A DNA stretch of 64,000 bases from Fragilariopsis cylindrus CCMP1102 (GCA_900095095.1 FMBT01000148.1:52313-116312), one strand, 5' to 3'. Positions 43,240-55,080 are shown, counted from the first letter of the stretch. The notes: a model not told the origin generated them from the sequence alone. Made by a program: numbers and translations.

Positions 43240-44749
43240 ATGTTAATTGCGTATTTCTTATCTTATCTTCCTTTCTTTTTTCGTTCTCATTCTTAAAATC
43301 TCAACCTCGTATTCGACTTTCTTTCACCTGTGTACCTTAGCGGCCGATCGTAAGCTTGGTAAAAAATCAAAGAAATCAAAGAAGTTGAAGTCAACCATCC
43401 CCCAACCATTATCGAAAAGGTCGAGTGTGGCGATATCCTCGAAGAAAATGTCTTACTTCTCGAAGACCTCGAATGTGATTGTCAGCGTGGGCCTGGAAGT
43501 ACCTTCGCTGCTCTAACCCTCGTCGGCCCAGCTATACTAGATCTGAACGGTAATACCGTATCCTGTACCGACAGCAGTGGGATACTACCCAGACTGATCT
43601 AAGTTCTGTTATCTCGGTTGTGGGTCGTGGCGGTGTAGTATTTAATGGCTTGGTTTCAAATGCGAATTTTGGCATCGTCCTTCAGGGATCTGGGCATCAT
43701 ACTGTTGAAGGCGTCGTCGTTTTTGATACTTCCAACGATGGACTTCAAGTTAATTCACCCTTCTGCGAAGTCATTGACAATACTCTCTTTAACAACGGTC
43801 TAGGATTCTACTCAACTGAACAGCTTCTTGCAGAATGCGAAGGAGATCTTTTCCAATGCGAATTTGTCGAAGACGAGTGCCCGGAAGACTTCGACCCCGA
43901 GAATCCAAGCGCCATCCCCTGCTTCAACGGTGATGTAAGTGGGGATGGAATTGATATCGGAGAAGGCTCTCAGTTTAGTGTCGTCCGTAAAACGTCATCA
44001 AGAACTTTGGTGATGATGGTCTCTCGTGTCGTGGTAATATAATATCATCATAAAAAATGACGTATCCATCACCGATTTACTCCTCGCACTAGCAAGAGTG
44101 AAGATGGTATTACCACCCGGGGATTTAATAACCAAGTTATCGATAACATAATTCAGAACACCAACAAGGATGGAATCGATGTCAAGTTCAATGAGGATGA
44201 CAACGATTGCGACCAGGAATTTACGGGAGGATACAATATCATTAGTTTCAACGAAGTCAAGGCACCTATGGATGGTAAAGGGATCAAGATTGTGAGCAAC
44301 AATAACTTTGTTGTTTTGAACAAGGTAGAATCCGTGCAAAATGATGCGGGATTTAATATTGATACGTCTGATTGTGATATCGGTGGAAATCGAAACTACC
44401 TCGCTGATAATCAATCGACCGGCAATGCGGAGGCTGGATTCAAAATCGAGGAGACCAACAATAACGTCTTAGTTCGCAATACAGCCAAGATAACCAAGAG
44501 GAAGGTTTCGTCCTGGCAGTAGAAGAAATTAGTGGCGAAATACGTGGACTTGCCAATATTTTGGCTGGTAACAATGCATCTGGTAACGAGGCTGGACGTG
44601 ATTTCAGGCAGAAGGGCGACGACGCAGTCGCTTGCACTCAAAATGCCTACATTGGAAATGTAGCTCCTAGTACCGACGAAGATGCTACTAGTACTCCAGC
44701 CTGCACTCTTGGAGAACCAATTAATCTACAATTACAGGATAATGCGTGA
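43240..44749 (+). CDS. Secreted parallel beta-helix repeat protein, several frameshifts
   Basis: ATG 43240 begins a hydrophobic leader (MLIAYFLSYL, passing into LIFLSFFVLILKIS one frame away), a signal peptide. The body is built of short turns typical of right-handed parallel beta-helices (PbH1/NosD-like): ALTLVGPAILDLNGNTVSCT, VSNANFGIVLQGSGHHTVEG, VVVFDTSNDGLQVNSPFCEV, KIVSNNNFVVLNKVESVQND, GFNIDTSDCDIGGNRNYLAD, FKIEETNNNVLVRNTAK, EIRGLANILAGNNASGNEAG. The stacked N-G-x-x-V and D-x-x-G-F patterns recur every 22-25 residues. Frames change near 43570, 43985, 44060 and 44485. Such folds occur in pectate lyases, chondroitinases and adhesins; no catalytic triad can be named. The GC content of this gene is visibly higher than that of its flanks. 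Probably an extracellular polysaccharide-binding or cleaving protein. Confidence 0.7.
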
Positions 44750-45183
44750 GAGAGAGAGAGAGAATATAAAAATTAACAGTTAAACTCCTACTCTTGCCTT
44801 TGTATTACAACTAATTTGTTTTATAGTTATAGCGTATAGGCAGTGACCTCGAATAAGCAGGGATGTGACTACTGTATTTTCAACATGGGGGGGTAATTTG
44901 AGAAAATGAGCGAAAAAAGAATCTTTTCTTTTCTTTTGGCGTCACATAAAATACCCGCGCTGCGGTAAAATGACGTGCTTTTCGTAACAGATGAATAAGA
45001 TACACGACTGGTGACTGACTCACTTGACTACTCTCCTTTTATAATTTTTTGTTACCTACTATTATCGCTAGTACATTATTCGTGTCTGTTGCTACTATTA
45101 CATCATTTTTACATTGTAGTTTGTTTCACCGACTTACTCCAGAAATATATTATATAATAGACCCTGTTAGTAAATTTGAAAAA
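44750..45183. other. Short intergenic stretch
   Basis: A GAGAGAGAGA run follows the beta-helix stop codon. A plus-strand hydrophobic frame at 45049-45183 runs in frame into the HIG1 start, without an ATG of its own. Confidence 0.5.
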
Positions 45184-45926
45184 ATGGGAGGCACATTGAG
45201 TAGTACAGGAAACATATCATCAGTATCGCGGTGTGATGATGGCACCACCACCGTAGCAACACCGCAACTCGACGACGACAAAAACAACAGCCCTGACAGG
45301 AACAACGGTCCACCACCGATGAGAAAGGTGTTAACAATCGAAGAAAAGGTCTGGAACAAGGTATGATATGCATGAAATTTTGTTTTTGAATTATCTCCCT
45401 TTTCCGTGATCTAATATAATATATTAGAATATACTATGATATAATAAATCCAACGTAAATGTTCTGACACGCCATATAACTTACTTATTATTATTCTTTT
45501 ATCTTCTTCCAAATATAATAATATGACAGTTTAAGAAAGAGCCATTGGTACCTATTGGATGTGCTGCCACTGCCTACTTCTTAGCATCCGGTATTAAATC
45601 ATTTCAAAATCGTGATCCTCGTCGTGGACAAAAAATGATGCGTCTTCGTGTGGTGCACAATTTGCAACGTTAGCTATGTTTATGTTTTATGTTGGAATTG
45701 ATAATATCAATTTTGAAATTGCGTAAGTTTTGAGTTTTTTTGCCAATTATTTTTTTTTGTTCTGTTCTGTTTGATTTGATTTGATTTGATTTGTTTGCAT
45801 TATTATTATATTATTATTATTTTGATTATTATATTTCGAAATAAGATGTGTTCGACAAACAACCCACTTATACCGTGTATATTAAATTACTTTCATGTAT
45901 TTCTGTTAATTGACGTATCTATCTAT

Positions 45927-45959
<33 letters not shown>

Positions 45960-46068
45960 GGTCAATGATAATAATAATAATAATAATAGACCACAATATC
46001 AAAGAACTTTAAAGGAGAGAGAAGAAGAAGAAAAACGGAAGCTCCAACAGGAAAAAGAATTAAATTAG
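45184..46068 (+). CDS. HIG1-domain protein (respiratory supercomplex factor family)
   Basis: HIG1 proteins sit in the mitochondrial inner membrane and help assemble or tune cytochrome c oxidase and its supercomplexes. Exon 1 (45184-45360) ends VLTIEEKVWNK, exon 2 (45530-45722) holds the two-helix HIG1 domain (EPLVPIGCAATAYFLASGIK, then FATLAMFMFYVGIDN) with the signature loop RDPRRGQKMMRLRV between, exon 3 (45990-46068) is a charged helix APQYQRTLKEREEEEKRKLQ. All borders are GT-AG (donors GTATGA and GTAAGT; acceptors GACAG and AATAG). One base, probably a G in GTGGTGC near 45650, is missing in the loop after RLRV, otherwise the frame would stop at once. The N-terminal 40 residues are unrelated to the family. 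In-frame codons upstream of the ATG make a longer product possible. Confidence 0.9.
45928..45958. repeat. ATCA tetranucleotide microsatellite in a HIG1 intron
   Basis: About seven copies of ATCA in the second intron of the HIG1-domain gene, just before an ATA(A/T) run and the acceptor. Confidence 0.85.
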
Positions 46069-46805
46069 AATTGCACACAATTACTAGTAAATACGTCTAT
46101 ATTATAATTGTATCCTACACTATACCGATGGAAAATACTGTACATATTATGCAATAATTAATTTCTTATGATACTGTACAGAAGATTCATTCATGCGTCG
46201 TCTCTACATTTGAATATATCATATTCGCATGGATCTTTGTTGTTGATTGACGGAAAGAAGAGATTATTGATATATTACAATCAGACTCAACTCATGATTA
46301 TTGAAGAAACTGTGAAGTACATGTAGGATGTTGCGCACAAATGAGACAATATTGGTACGAATATAAAACGAAAGCTGTGGACAGCATAATTTTACCTATC
46401 TTAAAATGTATATTGAATAGACAAAGGATGATACGTGGTAGGAACGAGATAGTCCTAACATGTTTCCATTTTCGCTCTATCTATGATGTTCAATTTTGCA
46501 TATCAAACAAGTTTATAAATGCAATACTAAAGATATCTTTAGTATTCAATTTTTCCTCAAAACATGACCTGGTCTTATGGATTTATTGTTGATTCCATTT
46601 ATTGCTACTGCTGTGTGTGAATTTTTGGATTGATCCAAATAAATAAATTCCGTCTTAGAGACTCCATCTGTTCAGTAGTTTAGAACAGGAAAAAACAATC
46701 AATCCCGACCGTCGATCAACTTATTCGCATTACTATGTTTTTCTGTAGTAGTTTTACAATCGTACATTACACAGTGGCGCCTTTTTCCTTATTCTTTTTT
46801 TTCTC
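46069..46805. other. Gap between convergent genes, nothing seen
   Basis: AT-rich DNA with only short open frames between the 3' ends of the HIG1 and RING genes. Confidence 0.55.
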
Positions 46806-48790
46806 TTAGCAAACTCCTAATCTACGCCCTTTCGTTATCACGCGCTGGATAATCTCATCCTTCTCCAAACAATCCGAAATGTCGATTCGCAATTCTCTTG
46901 AAATAGCGCGAAGATCTGGGATAGATTTTGTAGTCAAAGGCGATAAAGAGCGAAGATAATCTCGTAGATATGGCCGCTCACGATTTCCGGCATACAATAT
47001 CTTTTCAACCATTTCATTCCCAGTCTTACATTGTGATAAATCGATACTAGCCTCAGAAGCCACAACTCGTAGCTGGGAAATACTCCAAGATGAGAACATG
47101 AGTGGTGATAGAGCACAGGGGTCTGGACTTCCGGTGACACCAGCATCAACTAATATATCAATCATTTCTTCCCTCTCAATACAAAAAGATAAGTCTATCT
47201 GCAAATCTTGAGCAAGGGTATGTAAATCATTTATTGTGTAGTGCTGAAATGTTCCTCGTAGGTCCGTACCTCGATAAAATGACTCAATAGTACTTGATAG
47301 GTTTTGTTCTTCGATATCCATTGGCTCACCACCGTATTCCGTCTCAGATTGTTCGTCAGATCTTCCTCTCGCAGAATCGATAGGAGTTGTTGTGTTTTGT
47401 GATTCCGACTCCTGTTCAGGAAGTGTTACGTTTGATTCTGCACTATCATCTTCTGTCGTTACAGGTGGTATTTGCGATGCACTTCTCGTTTGATTATATA
47501 TATTTTCTTCAATCACTTCAGCTTCTGGAAACATGACAATCGGAGATCCAATTGTTGCCTTGTCCCCTTCAATGTCAAAGGAATCATCTATCACTGTTTC
47601 AACTATTATCGTTTCGACTATAACCTTATGCCGTTTACTATTGGTATCAGGCCCTCTTTCGACATCTGAAGTAAATGACGATTCTGATGGAGATGAGCGT
47701 ACATCCTCGTTTGACAACGACGACGACGACGACGATGGCAATGTTGAATTGGTTGTTGTCTTGTTATTACTATCATCGACCACATTAGTAGTACTTTCAT
47801 GTGGAGGAATGATCGTATCTTCTTCTAATTGAATCAAAACCAGTCTACCACTATTTTCGAAAATTGAAATCATATCTATTTTTTCCACAACATCTTCACG
47901 ACGAAAAAACACTCCGGCGTCCTCCATCGTTTTTTTTAGTTCTCCGACCTTCATACTTTTAAGTTCGTCTATATCATATTCGACAGGTTCTGGTGTTGGT
48001 ATTATATCAATCCATTCTTCATCGATCAAACTTTGAACCAAATCTTTCTTTTCTACTGCACCAGATACTGGTCGTCGATACAAGGCAAGGAGAGCTGGAA
48101 TAGCCATCCTATTTAGTTCGTGCATAGCATATCGTGGTTTTCTCATTGCCATTCTCTGTATACGACCAGCCTCGTATAACGGATAATCTGTTGCTAGCTC
48201 ATAACGGCATACCTGTATATATATTTTCACATCAAATACAAGTACAGACATTTGACAAATTAGTTCAGATATATACATTTTTCACTACACAACGAACAAT
48301 ATGCACACACAAACACAGACACAGACAAATTTTACACTTTCATTAAACTTACCGGACAAGTACAGGAATGATTAGATAACCAATCAACGATACAGCATGA
48401 GTGGAAAATATGTGCACAAGGCAATCTTGTAACTTTATCGTCGAGTTTATTTTCCTCGAAGCAAATACAACATTCTCGATTATTTTCATCTACAAGATCC
48501 TCGGGAGCAACCTTAATTGTGGGAAGTTTTCTAATAGCTTTCTGTGATGCGGGAGGAGCACGTCCACTAGGCGCTGAGGGTGGTGGCGGCGGCGGCGGTG
48601 GTTGCTGCTCTTGTTGTGGAACACTCCTCGATGCTGGAGGAGGACGTGGTGGACTAGGCAGGTCTTCTTGAGACCGATTTCTTCTTCGGGATTGGCTCCT
48701 TCGTTGTCGATTCTGTTCGAAATGCTGTGAAACTCCTTCTGCTGCGTTATCAATGGCGCTCCGAACATTATTCACTAAGTTAGGAAACAT
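46806..48790 (-). CDS. RING-H2 finger protein with C-terminal SAP-like helical repeats, probable E3 ubiquitin ligase
   Basis: Two exons, 48353-48790 and 46806-48212, joined over a 140-base intron (GTAAGT, TATACAG) in phase 0, giving 614 residues. The intron cuts the RING domain: CCICFEENKLDDKVTRLPCA and HIFHSCCIVDWLSNHSCTCP in exon 1, VCRYELATDYPLYEAGR in exon 2, so the final Cys pair is made only after splicing. The N-terminal part is basic and Pro-rich. After the RING come a helix (ALLALYRRPVSG), a SAP/ARMET-like unit (LKSMKVGELKKTMEDAGVFF), a long Ser/Glu-rich linker, and three related units of about 38 residues near the end: YTINDLHTLAQDLQIDLSFC, WSISQLRVVASEASIDLSQC and KSIPDLRAISRELRIDISDC, each followed by E-M/I-I. 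The order suggests substrate or nucleic-acid binding by the repeats and ubiquitin transfer by the RING. No frameshift. Confidence 0.88.
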
Positions 48791-49211
48791 TCTATGTATA
48801 TCTAAAGTTCAATTGATACAAGGGAGAGACTTCTGTTCTTCTCAGTTTGTGATTGTGATGTAATAATAATACTGTATATTTTGTATGTAATGCCTAAGAA
48901 CAATCTAACAAACGATTCAAACAAGTGTCAATAGGCGACGCGAGAAGAAAAAAAAAACGATTTGAGTTCATTCCCGTGAGTTGGAACCCACGATAATTTC
49001 ATTTGATTTGCCTTTCGTTGTCCTCTCGAAAACTTGATATTTATTTGTTGACACGAAACGAAAACAAAGAAAACTCAAAACAAAACAAAACGTTTACACC
49101 AGCAGTAAGAATCATCTCCATCTAGTATTGTACTGCTTTTGCAGCTTTTGCAGAGTTGTAGAGTTGTAGGATATACATTGAAACAGAAACAGCTCACACA
49201 AAAGTGTAGCC
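48791..49211. promoter_or_regulatory. Divergent upstream region of the RING and coiled-coil genes
   Basis: About 420 bases between outward-facing start codons. A run of A near 48950 and a CAAAACAAAAC stretch near 49075. No gene seen; promoter function inferred from layout. Confidence 0.35.
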
Positions 49212-50250
49212 ATGGTCGCTGCCATGGATTCCCAAAATAAGATAGAAACGCCTGAGAATGCACTTGCAACGATAGAAGCGAAGATTACGAAGTTCGAAGC
49301 GGAAATCGCAACTTCAGAAGCGGATAGTGCAACTGCAAGGGCGAAAGTCAAACAATCCTGGAATCGATTGGATGCCTTCAAAATTTCCCCTATCGCGTCT
49401 GATGAGAGAGAACTGCATATGCACTTGACCGACGTTAAAAGTGCTCAAGAAATGGTCGAAATTACTCAGAAACAGCCTGCGTACCTTGTCACCGAGATGA
49501 CTTCACTTAGTAACAAGATGGCTGCACTTAATAGTGTTACTTGTGCGCTAATTAAGAATACAAAAACTAAGCACTTCGTGTCTGATGCTTTATCCACCAC
49601 CAATTCCAAGGCAATCTTTACTTTTCAATTCCAGAGCCCCTCAACGAAAATGCAGAAAGATCGACCAGGAATATTTCGATGGAAAGTAGCAGGATACTAT
49701 AAACGTAGAACTGCACTTCCTGGCAGATATCGATGTCAAGTATCTGATGAAGTAGGCGACGGTCGGGTTGTCGCAGCTCATCGTCTCCTTGATCATTCCA
49801 CATATGATGCGCATGTGAAGGAACATTTCGGAGATTGACGATATCAATTCTTTTCGAAATACTTTGCTGCTAGCGAAAGGCATTAAAAAGGCATACAAGG
49901 AAGGACGAGCCTGTTTTGTAGCTGGCGACGACGACGAAACCTTCCATTTACAAATCTGGGATGATAAGATTAGAAATGAACCAATATTCAAAGGATCTAA
50001 CAGAACAATTGGAGATTGCGATGGGAATAAGCTTTCCTTGCCACCACTAGTGGATCCACCATACAAACAAGTCCTCTCATATCACGCTCAGGTTTCGTAC
50101 AAGCACGCCCTTCGTATGGAATGGATATCATCCAATGATACAGTTCCAAATATCTATTATTCATCGCCTCTAAAAGACAGCATGCTATTCATAGTATCAT
50201 CCCCAAAATCTACGACTTCTGAAATTACTATGAACAGCGCAAATCAATAA
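49212..50250 (+). CDS. Coiled-coil protein of unknown function, one frameshift
   Basis: ATG 49212 gives MVAAMDSQNKIETPENALAT, then a coiled coil of about 90 residues (IEAKITKFEAEIATSEADSA, KSAQEMVEITQKQPAYLVTE). The middle has a basic-aromatic segment FRWKVAGYYKRRTALPGRYR and the end is a mixed globular domain (KEGRACFVAGDDDETFHLQI, YHAQVSYKHALRMEWISS). The first frame stops at 49838; one missing base near 49832 changes GDRYQ to GEIDDINSFRNTLLLAKGIK and carries the frame to 50250. No known family. The C-terminal part has the look of a small beta domain. Location cannot be inferred; there is no leader or membrane segment. Confidence 0.55.
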
Positions 50251-50442
50251 AATCGCAATGATGACAACGATGGTGATGAGCAATACGGGGAGCTGATCCT
50301 CTTCCTTTTCTCTTTCAAAGAGTTCGACAATCCCGGTTGCTGGAGCATATGGGTCTCCATTGTGATCGAAAACAACGACAGGCTTGATAGATAAAGTCTT
50401 TATCGGTGTATAGTTTTTCCATTCCTGGTGTTGGGACAACAA
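50197..50442 (-). CDS. Possible last exon of a minus-strand membrane protein
   Basis: The minus strand reads IKPVVVFDHNGDPYAPATGI, then a strong transmembrane helix (LPVLLITIVVIIAILLICAV) and a short basic tail SNFRSRRFWG. An acceptor-like TTAG lies upstream, near 50485. It overlaps the 3' end of the coiled-coil gene by about 50 bases. No upstream exon was found before tRNA-Pro, so it may be a remnant or chance. Confidence 0.3.
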   Translation of the reverse strand: MLSQHQEWKNYTPIKTLSIKPVVVFDHNGDPYAPATGIVELFEREKEEDQLPVLLITIVVIIAILLICAVHSNFRSRRFWG

Positions 50443-51314
50443 ACAGCGTATTGAAAATATTACCCTAACAAATATGTACTAATTTTTGTTTAGTTTGCTA
50501 CTAATGTAACCATAGATTAAGAAACTAAGTAAGATTGTTAACAGACAATCACGGTGCGATCTAGAGTAGGAATATAGTATACCAGCCAATCATACATAGC
50601 AAATCTAACTGAACTCCACAGTTAATCCATATCATACTCCATACTGAACCTTCACAATTAATCCATAGGAATACTCATACTCCTACCAACATGGTTTTTA
50701 TAAATCTTAGTTTCTTTTTAATTTTTTCGCCGAAATACCACGGGGTGAACACAGTGCATCTGAAAAAAAAAATGGTAGCTCCACAGGTCCAATCCGAGAA
50801 TCGAACTCGGGACCTCCTGCACCCGAAGCAGGAATCATACCTCTAGACCAATTGGACACTGAAAACTCTACTTCGAAGCCGAAAATTAAACTAAACGTAA
50901 TTCGACTTTAAGGCTGGACAGCCCAAGCCAGGGGTAATAATTACCCCGGCCCAAGCAATATTGATAATGCGTAAGAATGTTGAAGATGGAAGATGGAACG
51001 ATGGACGACAAGAAGCAGTATATTTTATTCAAGATTGTTGTACCGAACAATAAGGAGCTTTTGTGTCTATAGAATAAAAGGAGAAGTAAATTGGGCAAAA
51101 CCATAGGCTACCATAGCGTAAGGCAAAAGGGTGGCCAGGGGAGGGGTATCATGTTACAAACAACATTCGTTCTATTTTTGGGTTGTACTCTTTGAGCTAC
51201 CAAGCCGATTGCGAGGGTGGAGTGATTCTTCATTCTTCCTGCATCTTCTTTGAATGAATTGAATTGAGCACAAAGTTCATTCAGATTAAGATCCAGCTGA
51301 GCTGTCTTTTAATC
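50443..51314. other. Intergenic region around tRNA-Pro
   Basis: Apart from the tRNA gene, only AT-rich DNA with a short CCATA/TAATCC direct repeat near 50620-50690. No protein gene supported. Confidence 0.5.
50786..50857 (-). tRNA. tRNA-Pro, anticodon CGG
   Basis: On the minus strand GTCCAAT (from 50857) pairs with ATTGGAC (to 50787), discriminator C. The anticodon loop TTCGGGT between CCTGC and GCAGG gives CGG. T arm CCGAG TTCGATT CTCGG. The D arm GGTCTAGAGGTATGAT matches other eukaryotic tRNA-Pro genes. A run of T on the same strand follows about ten bases after the 3' end, for Pol III termination. No intron. Confidence 0.95.
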
Positions 51315-52355
51315 ATGTGGGGGAATGAAGGAGAAAATTTACAACATCGGAGACCACATCAGAGACATCGTCCAGCTTATTTAGCTCCATCAGCGGGACA
51401 TACTGTGCAAATACAACAACAACAACAACAACAACATAATTATCAACAGTATGAAAGAGTGAATGGTAATTGTTCCGCAGACTATAATGATAAATATAAT
51501 CACAATGATGATGACGATGGCGAGGACGATGGTGAACATCATCATTATAATGATAATGATAATCACAATAACGACTATGACGATTATCATGATATAATAG
51601 AAGATTTACGAATACCACTTTTAATTCAAATTCCGAATGATGAAAAGTTGCGCTTTCCGATTGTTTCACCACCTTCTTCAAATGGCTCTGCTGCTGCTGT
51701 TACTACTGCTATTACGAACACAATGACTACAGGGGAAAAATACTTTCTTATTCTCCTTTTATTCTTCCATCATTATCACAACCGTGGTCTTTTCAAATCA
51801 ATCACATCATTTTCGATACAACATGATCCACAATATTCATCATCATTATCATTCAAATGCAAACAGAGTAAACTATGCAAGAGGATGACATCAATATATT
51901 ATATCGTATTAGATTTTTTTTATAATATTTGTTTGTTTAATGGGGTTATTTTTTCATGTAGAAGTTCAAGTTGAAAAACAACAACAGCAACAACAACATG
52001 AACATGACCACGAATATGAACACAATAATATATTAGTAGTGGACGAGGACGAATTATTATTCAACAACAACAACAAAGTAATAGTAACAGTAATAATACC
52101 AATGAAGAGTATCATCATTATCATCAAGAGTGTAATCAACAGGAGGAGGAGGAGGAGGAGTATGATCATCAGGAAGATTATTATCGGGACTCTTATCATT
52201 CGACCGATCTCCTATTACGGCGACCACCACCAACATCATCATCACTATCAATATCACCACCACCACGATCTATTGATACCACTACCACTACTACCACCGA
52301 TTATAGTAATCTACGTAATCCCTATTTAATGTTATTAGGAGATGAGATGGTGTAA
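51315..52355 (+). CDS. Gln/Asn/His/Asp-rich disordered protein, frameshifted
   Basis: ATG 51315 begins MWGNEGENLQHRRPHQRHRP, followed by poly-Gln, an Asp/Asn/His-rich block (DDDDGEDDGEHHHYNDNDNH) and a short ordered patch IIEDLRIPLLIQIPNDEKLR. A frame change near 51740-51950 is needed to reach the second half (VEVQVEKQQQQQQHEHDHEY), and another near 52075 to reach QQEEEEEEYDHQEDYYRDSY, RRPPPTSSSLSISPPPRSID and the end NPYLMLLGDEMV. Composition is constant across the shifts, which supports one gene. No domain. Poly-Gln and His tracts come from CAA/CAT repeats. Possibly a transcription co-factor or condensate protein, by composition only. Confidence 0.45.
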
Positions 52356-53209
52356 ATATAATATAATGTGATAACAATTGCATTGCATTGAAATGCAGTG
52401 AAGTAGTGCCTTTAATACTACTACTAGTGTTGCGCTCACTGACGGGACGATTGTACTAACAAAAAAAATATGTTAGTACAATAAGGTAGTATATAGTGAT
52501 TACAATAATAGTAAAATAATAGAGGAACAGTAAATAATGTATATGATAGCAACAATACGATAATAAGAAGTCTTATTTATCTTACTCTAACCTCATAACA
52601 TAAACAATAGAGTGACGATGGTTGCAGTATCCTACTAGAATGAATGGAATGAAATGAATTTTTATTCTGATAAAAAATAAGATGTGTTGCTTACATCATC
52701 TTACACAGCTACTTCAAGTATAGTGGTGTACCAATCGTTCGTCCAAATTTATATCATCTCCTATTATATTACAAACTATACGAACGCCACTACGAGTAAT
52801 GGTATAGAGTAGTAGTGTCACTCGATTCGAATCGAATGGCTGCGGTGCCCTTCTCCCGAAAAAAAAGATACTACAAACTAAGCATTTAAAATATTTTGTA
52901 CACTGTGTAATTAATATATAAATCAAATCAAATCAAAAAAGTGAATTAATATTACAGTTCCGTAGAAAGAAGTGTGTATTGAATATTACCCATTTTTTCT
53001 TTCTATCTTGTATACAAGCAGTACCGTACAATACAAGCAGTGCGGCACTTTTAATAAAAATGCAGATGTTGTTGTTGTTGGTGTTGTCGTGTGTGCGTGT
53101 TTTAGTTGTTTGTTGATACCATCACGTTTACGGAAATTAATACCATTGTCATTGATGAGCTATATTGAATATAGTTAACAACAGCTACTATTTTATTTGT
53201 TTTATATTA
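52356..53209. other. Intergenic, nothing firm
   Basis: AT-rich DNA. A TACTAACAAAAAAAATATGT / TTAGTACAAT imperfect palindrome lies near 52453-52482 (GTACTAACA with TGTTAGTAC). No gene supported. Confidence 0.5.
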
Positions 53210-54532
53210 TTATGGATCTTCAGGAACAGGTGAGGACCCAGTCGCATTTGGAGTGCTTGTTTTGTAAGAACAATCCCCGGTTCTTTGTTTTTTATGAGCA
53301 GGACCCTCCGGAATCATATCAGCTGCTGCCTTCAGAACTGGGATACATAAATGAGGATAATTCTTCATTTCTTCCTCAAAGGTGGTATTGCCGACCACTT
53401 GACGTAGATTGGACATAATAAATTCAATACACGCTCGTGATAATCGTTGTGCGTTGAAATCTTCGGTGCACCATACATTCGGCTACCGTGTGGACGAACA
53501 TATGATGACGGATTAATTCATGTTCCACCAGACGTTTGAGGTCACGGAGTAACCATAAATCAGAGAGATGTAATATGGAAAGTAAATCTTCGGTACAAAT
53601 GGAACGGATTTTTTCAATCCGGTTCGAGTAGATGAATTCTAACATGTAGGTGATATGTTCCGGAGTAAAATTCGGATCGACCTTGATCGTACATTCTCCT
53701 GATTCCTTAAATGCGATTTTGTTCCCCTTATTTTCGGATGAGGACGATGATGATGAAGAAGTGGCACCTTTTCGAAAGAGCGCCTTGAAGTAATCTGTTC
53801 GTGCTGTTAAGATACATTTGTGGGCACGAATTTCCACCATTTTCTTCTTCTTGTTGTTGTCGTTGTTGTTGCTACTACTACTATTATTATCTTCGACATC
53901 CATTTCTTCACTTTCTTCTGTATCGACAACACTATCAATTGGATGAACAACGAAGATGGCATCCATATGCTCATCGTCATCAAGAAGGTCTCTCATATCC
54001 CGAAAGAATTCTTCATCGTCTGCCGCTACCTCTGGTGGTTCTGCCTTTCTACGTTTCCGGACCATTATTGTATCACCTCGTTGCAGTTGTACCGTTTCCG
54101 GTGTATCTTCATTTTCCAATGGATTCACAAAGTAGTATTCTAAATCATCTTTTCGTAGACCATGATATTTGGCATAATGACGAAATAGAGATGAGAATCG
54201 TTGTGTCTTGAGCATAAGACAGGAATAATTCGTCTCAGCGGTGACCCGACGAATCGTGTTTTCTGAACCACTTAAATATAAATCTTCTTCGGCCTAAAGT
54301 AATAATAATAATAGTGATAATAACAACAACAACGTAGATGTTAGAAAGTGGTAGTTAATTACGATGATTACAGTATTGATAAAAACGTTCAGATATATTT
54401 TTTAAATAATGTAAGATGCATGCGATTTGTATTGTATTTGCTCACCTTCACAGTAAACTCAACATGCTCATTCATGTTACTGTTGCTTCCTCCTCCGCCG
54501 CCCCCTCCTTGTCTTCCATTGTTATTTGCCAT
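53210..54532 (-). CDS. SUMO-like domain fused to a BTB/POZ domain, one frameshift
   Basis: Exon 1 (54446-54532) reads MANNNGRQGGGG, a Gly run, and MNEHVEFTVK; intron 54294-54445 (GTGAGC, TTTAG); exon 2 begins AEEDLYLSGSENTIRRV. Residues 20-115 form a SUMO/Rad60-SLD-type ubiquitin fold: FTVK, then LKTQRFSSLFRHYAKYHGLR, NPLENEDTPETVQLQRGDTI and MVRKRRK. An acidic linker follows, then a BTB/POZ domain: VEIRAHKCILTARTDYFKAL, LEFIYSNRIEKIRSICTEDL, LLSILHLSDLWLLRDLKRLV, EHELIRHHMFVHTVAECM. The frame changes near 53455 by one extra base, after which EDFNAQRLSRACIEFIMSNL runs to the stop at 53210. BTB proteins often bring substrates to Cullin-3 ligases. The Ub-like part has no visible GG end, so it is an interaction module, not a modifier. 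Confidence 0.8.
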
Positions 54533-55080
54533 CGTGTAATCTATCTTTGTTACTCCCGTCCTATCGTTTAGTTGTGTTTAGTAAATAGAATACAGCGAAC
54601 TTGTTATTATTATATTATTTTTTCTTTTGAACTCACTCTCTCTTTGATCATGTCGCATAATTTTATCGTTGTAGCATTTTTTAAATCCTCTGAAAATTTT
54701 AAGACTCGAATAGTGCCCGGACCGCGTTGTTTAGTGCACGCAGTGGTTCTCTTACTGGTTTTTCAGTGTTTTTTTTAAATGTGATTAAACACCCAAGAAG
54801 AAGAGTTTGGGGGAGGGGAATCAATCATTAGAAACATTCAAAAGTCGTTCTTAGGACTAGCATTATTACTGAACAGGTAATGTATTACAGTAGTACTTAC
54901 GAAGTACAGTATTGGTATGACATATTGTATGTATATATAACAAATCTTTTTAAGAGTTCTGTATCTAATATAATTTTGATCAAGTTTTAGGGAGTCCTTC
55001 TCTTACTTTTGTGGGTCTAGGCTTTTATTTTGTGTATTTGGTAGTAGTGACTCAACCAAATTTTCTCTTTTTTAATTCGT
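54533..55080. other. Intergenic, nothing firm
   Basis: AT-rich upstream region of the BTB gene. Composition changes to GC-richer sequence at about 55080. Confidence 0.5.
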
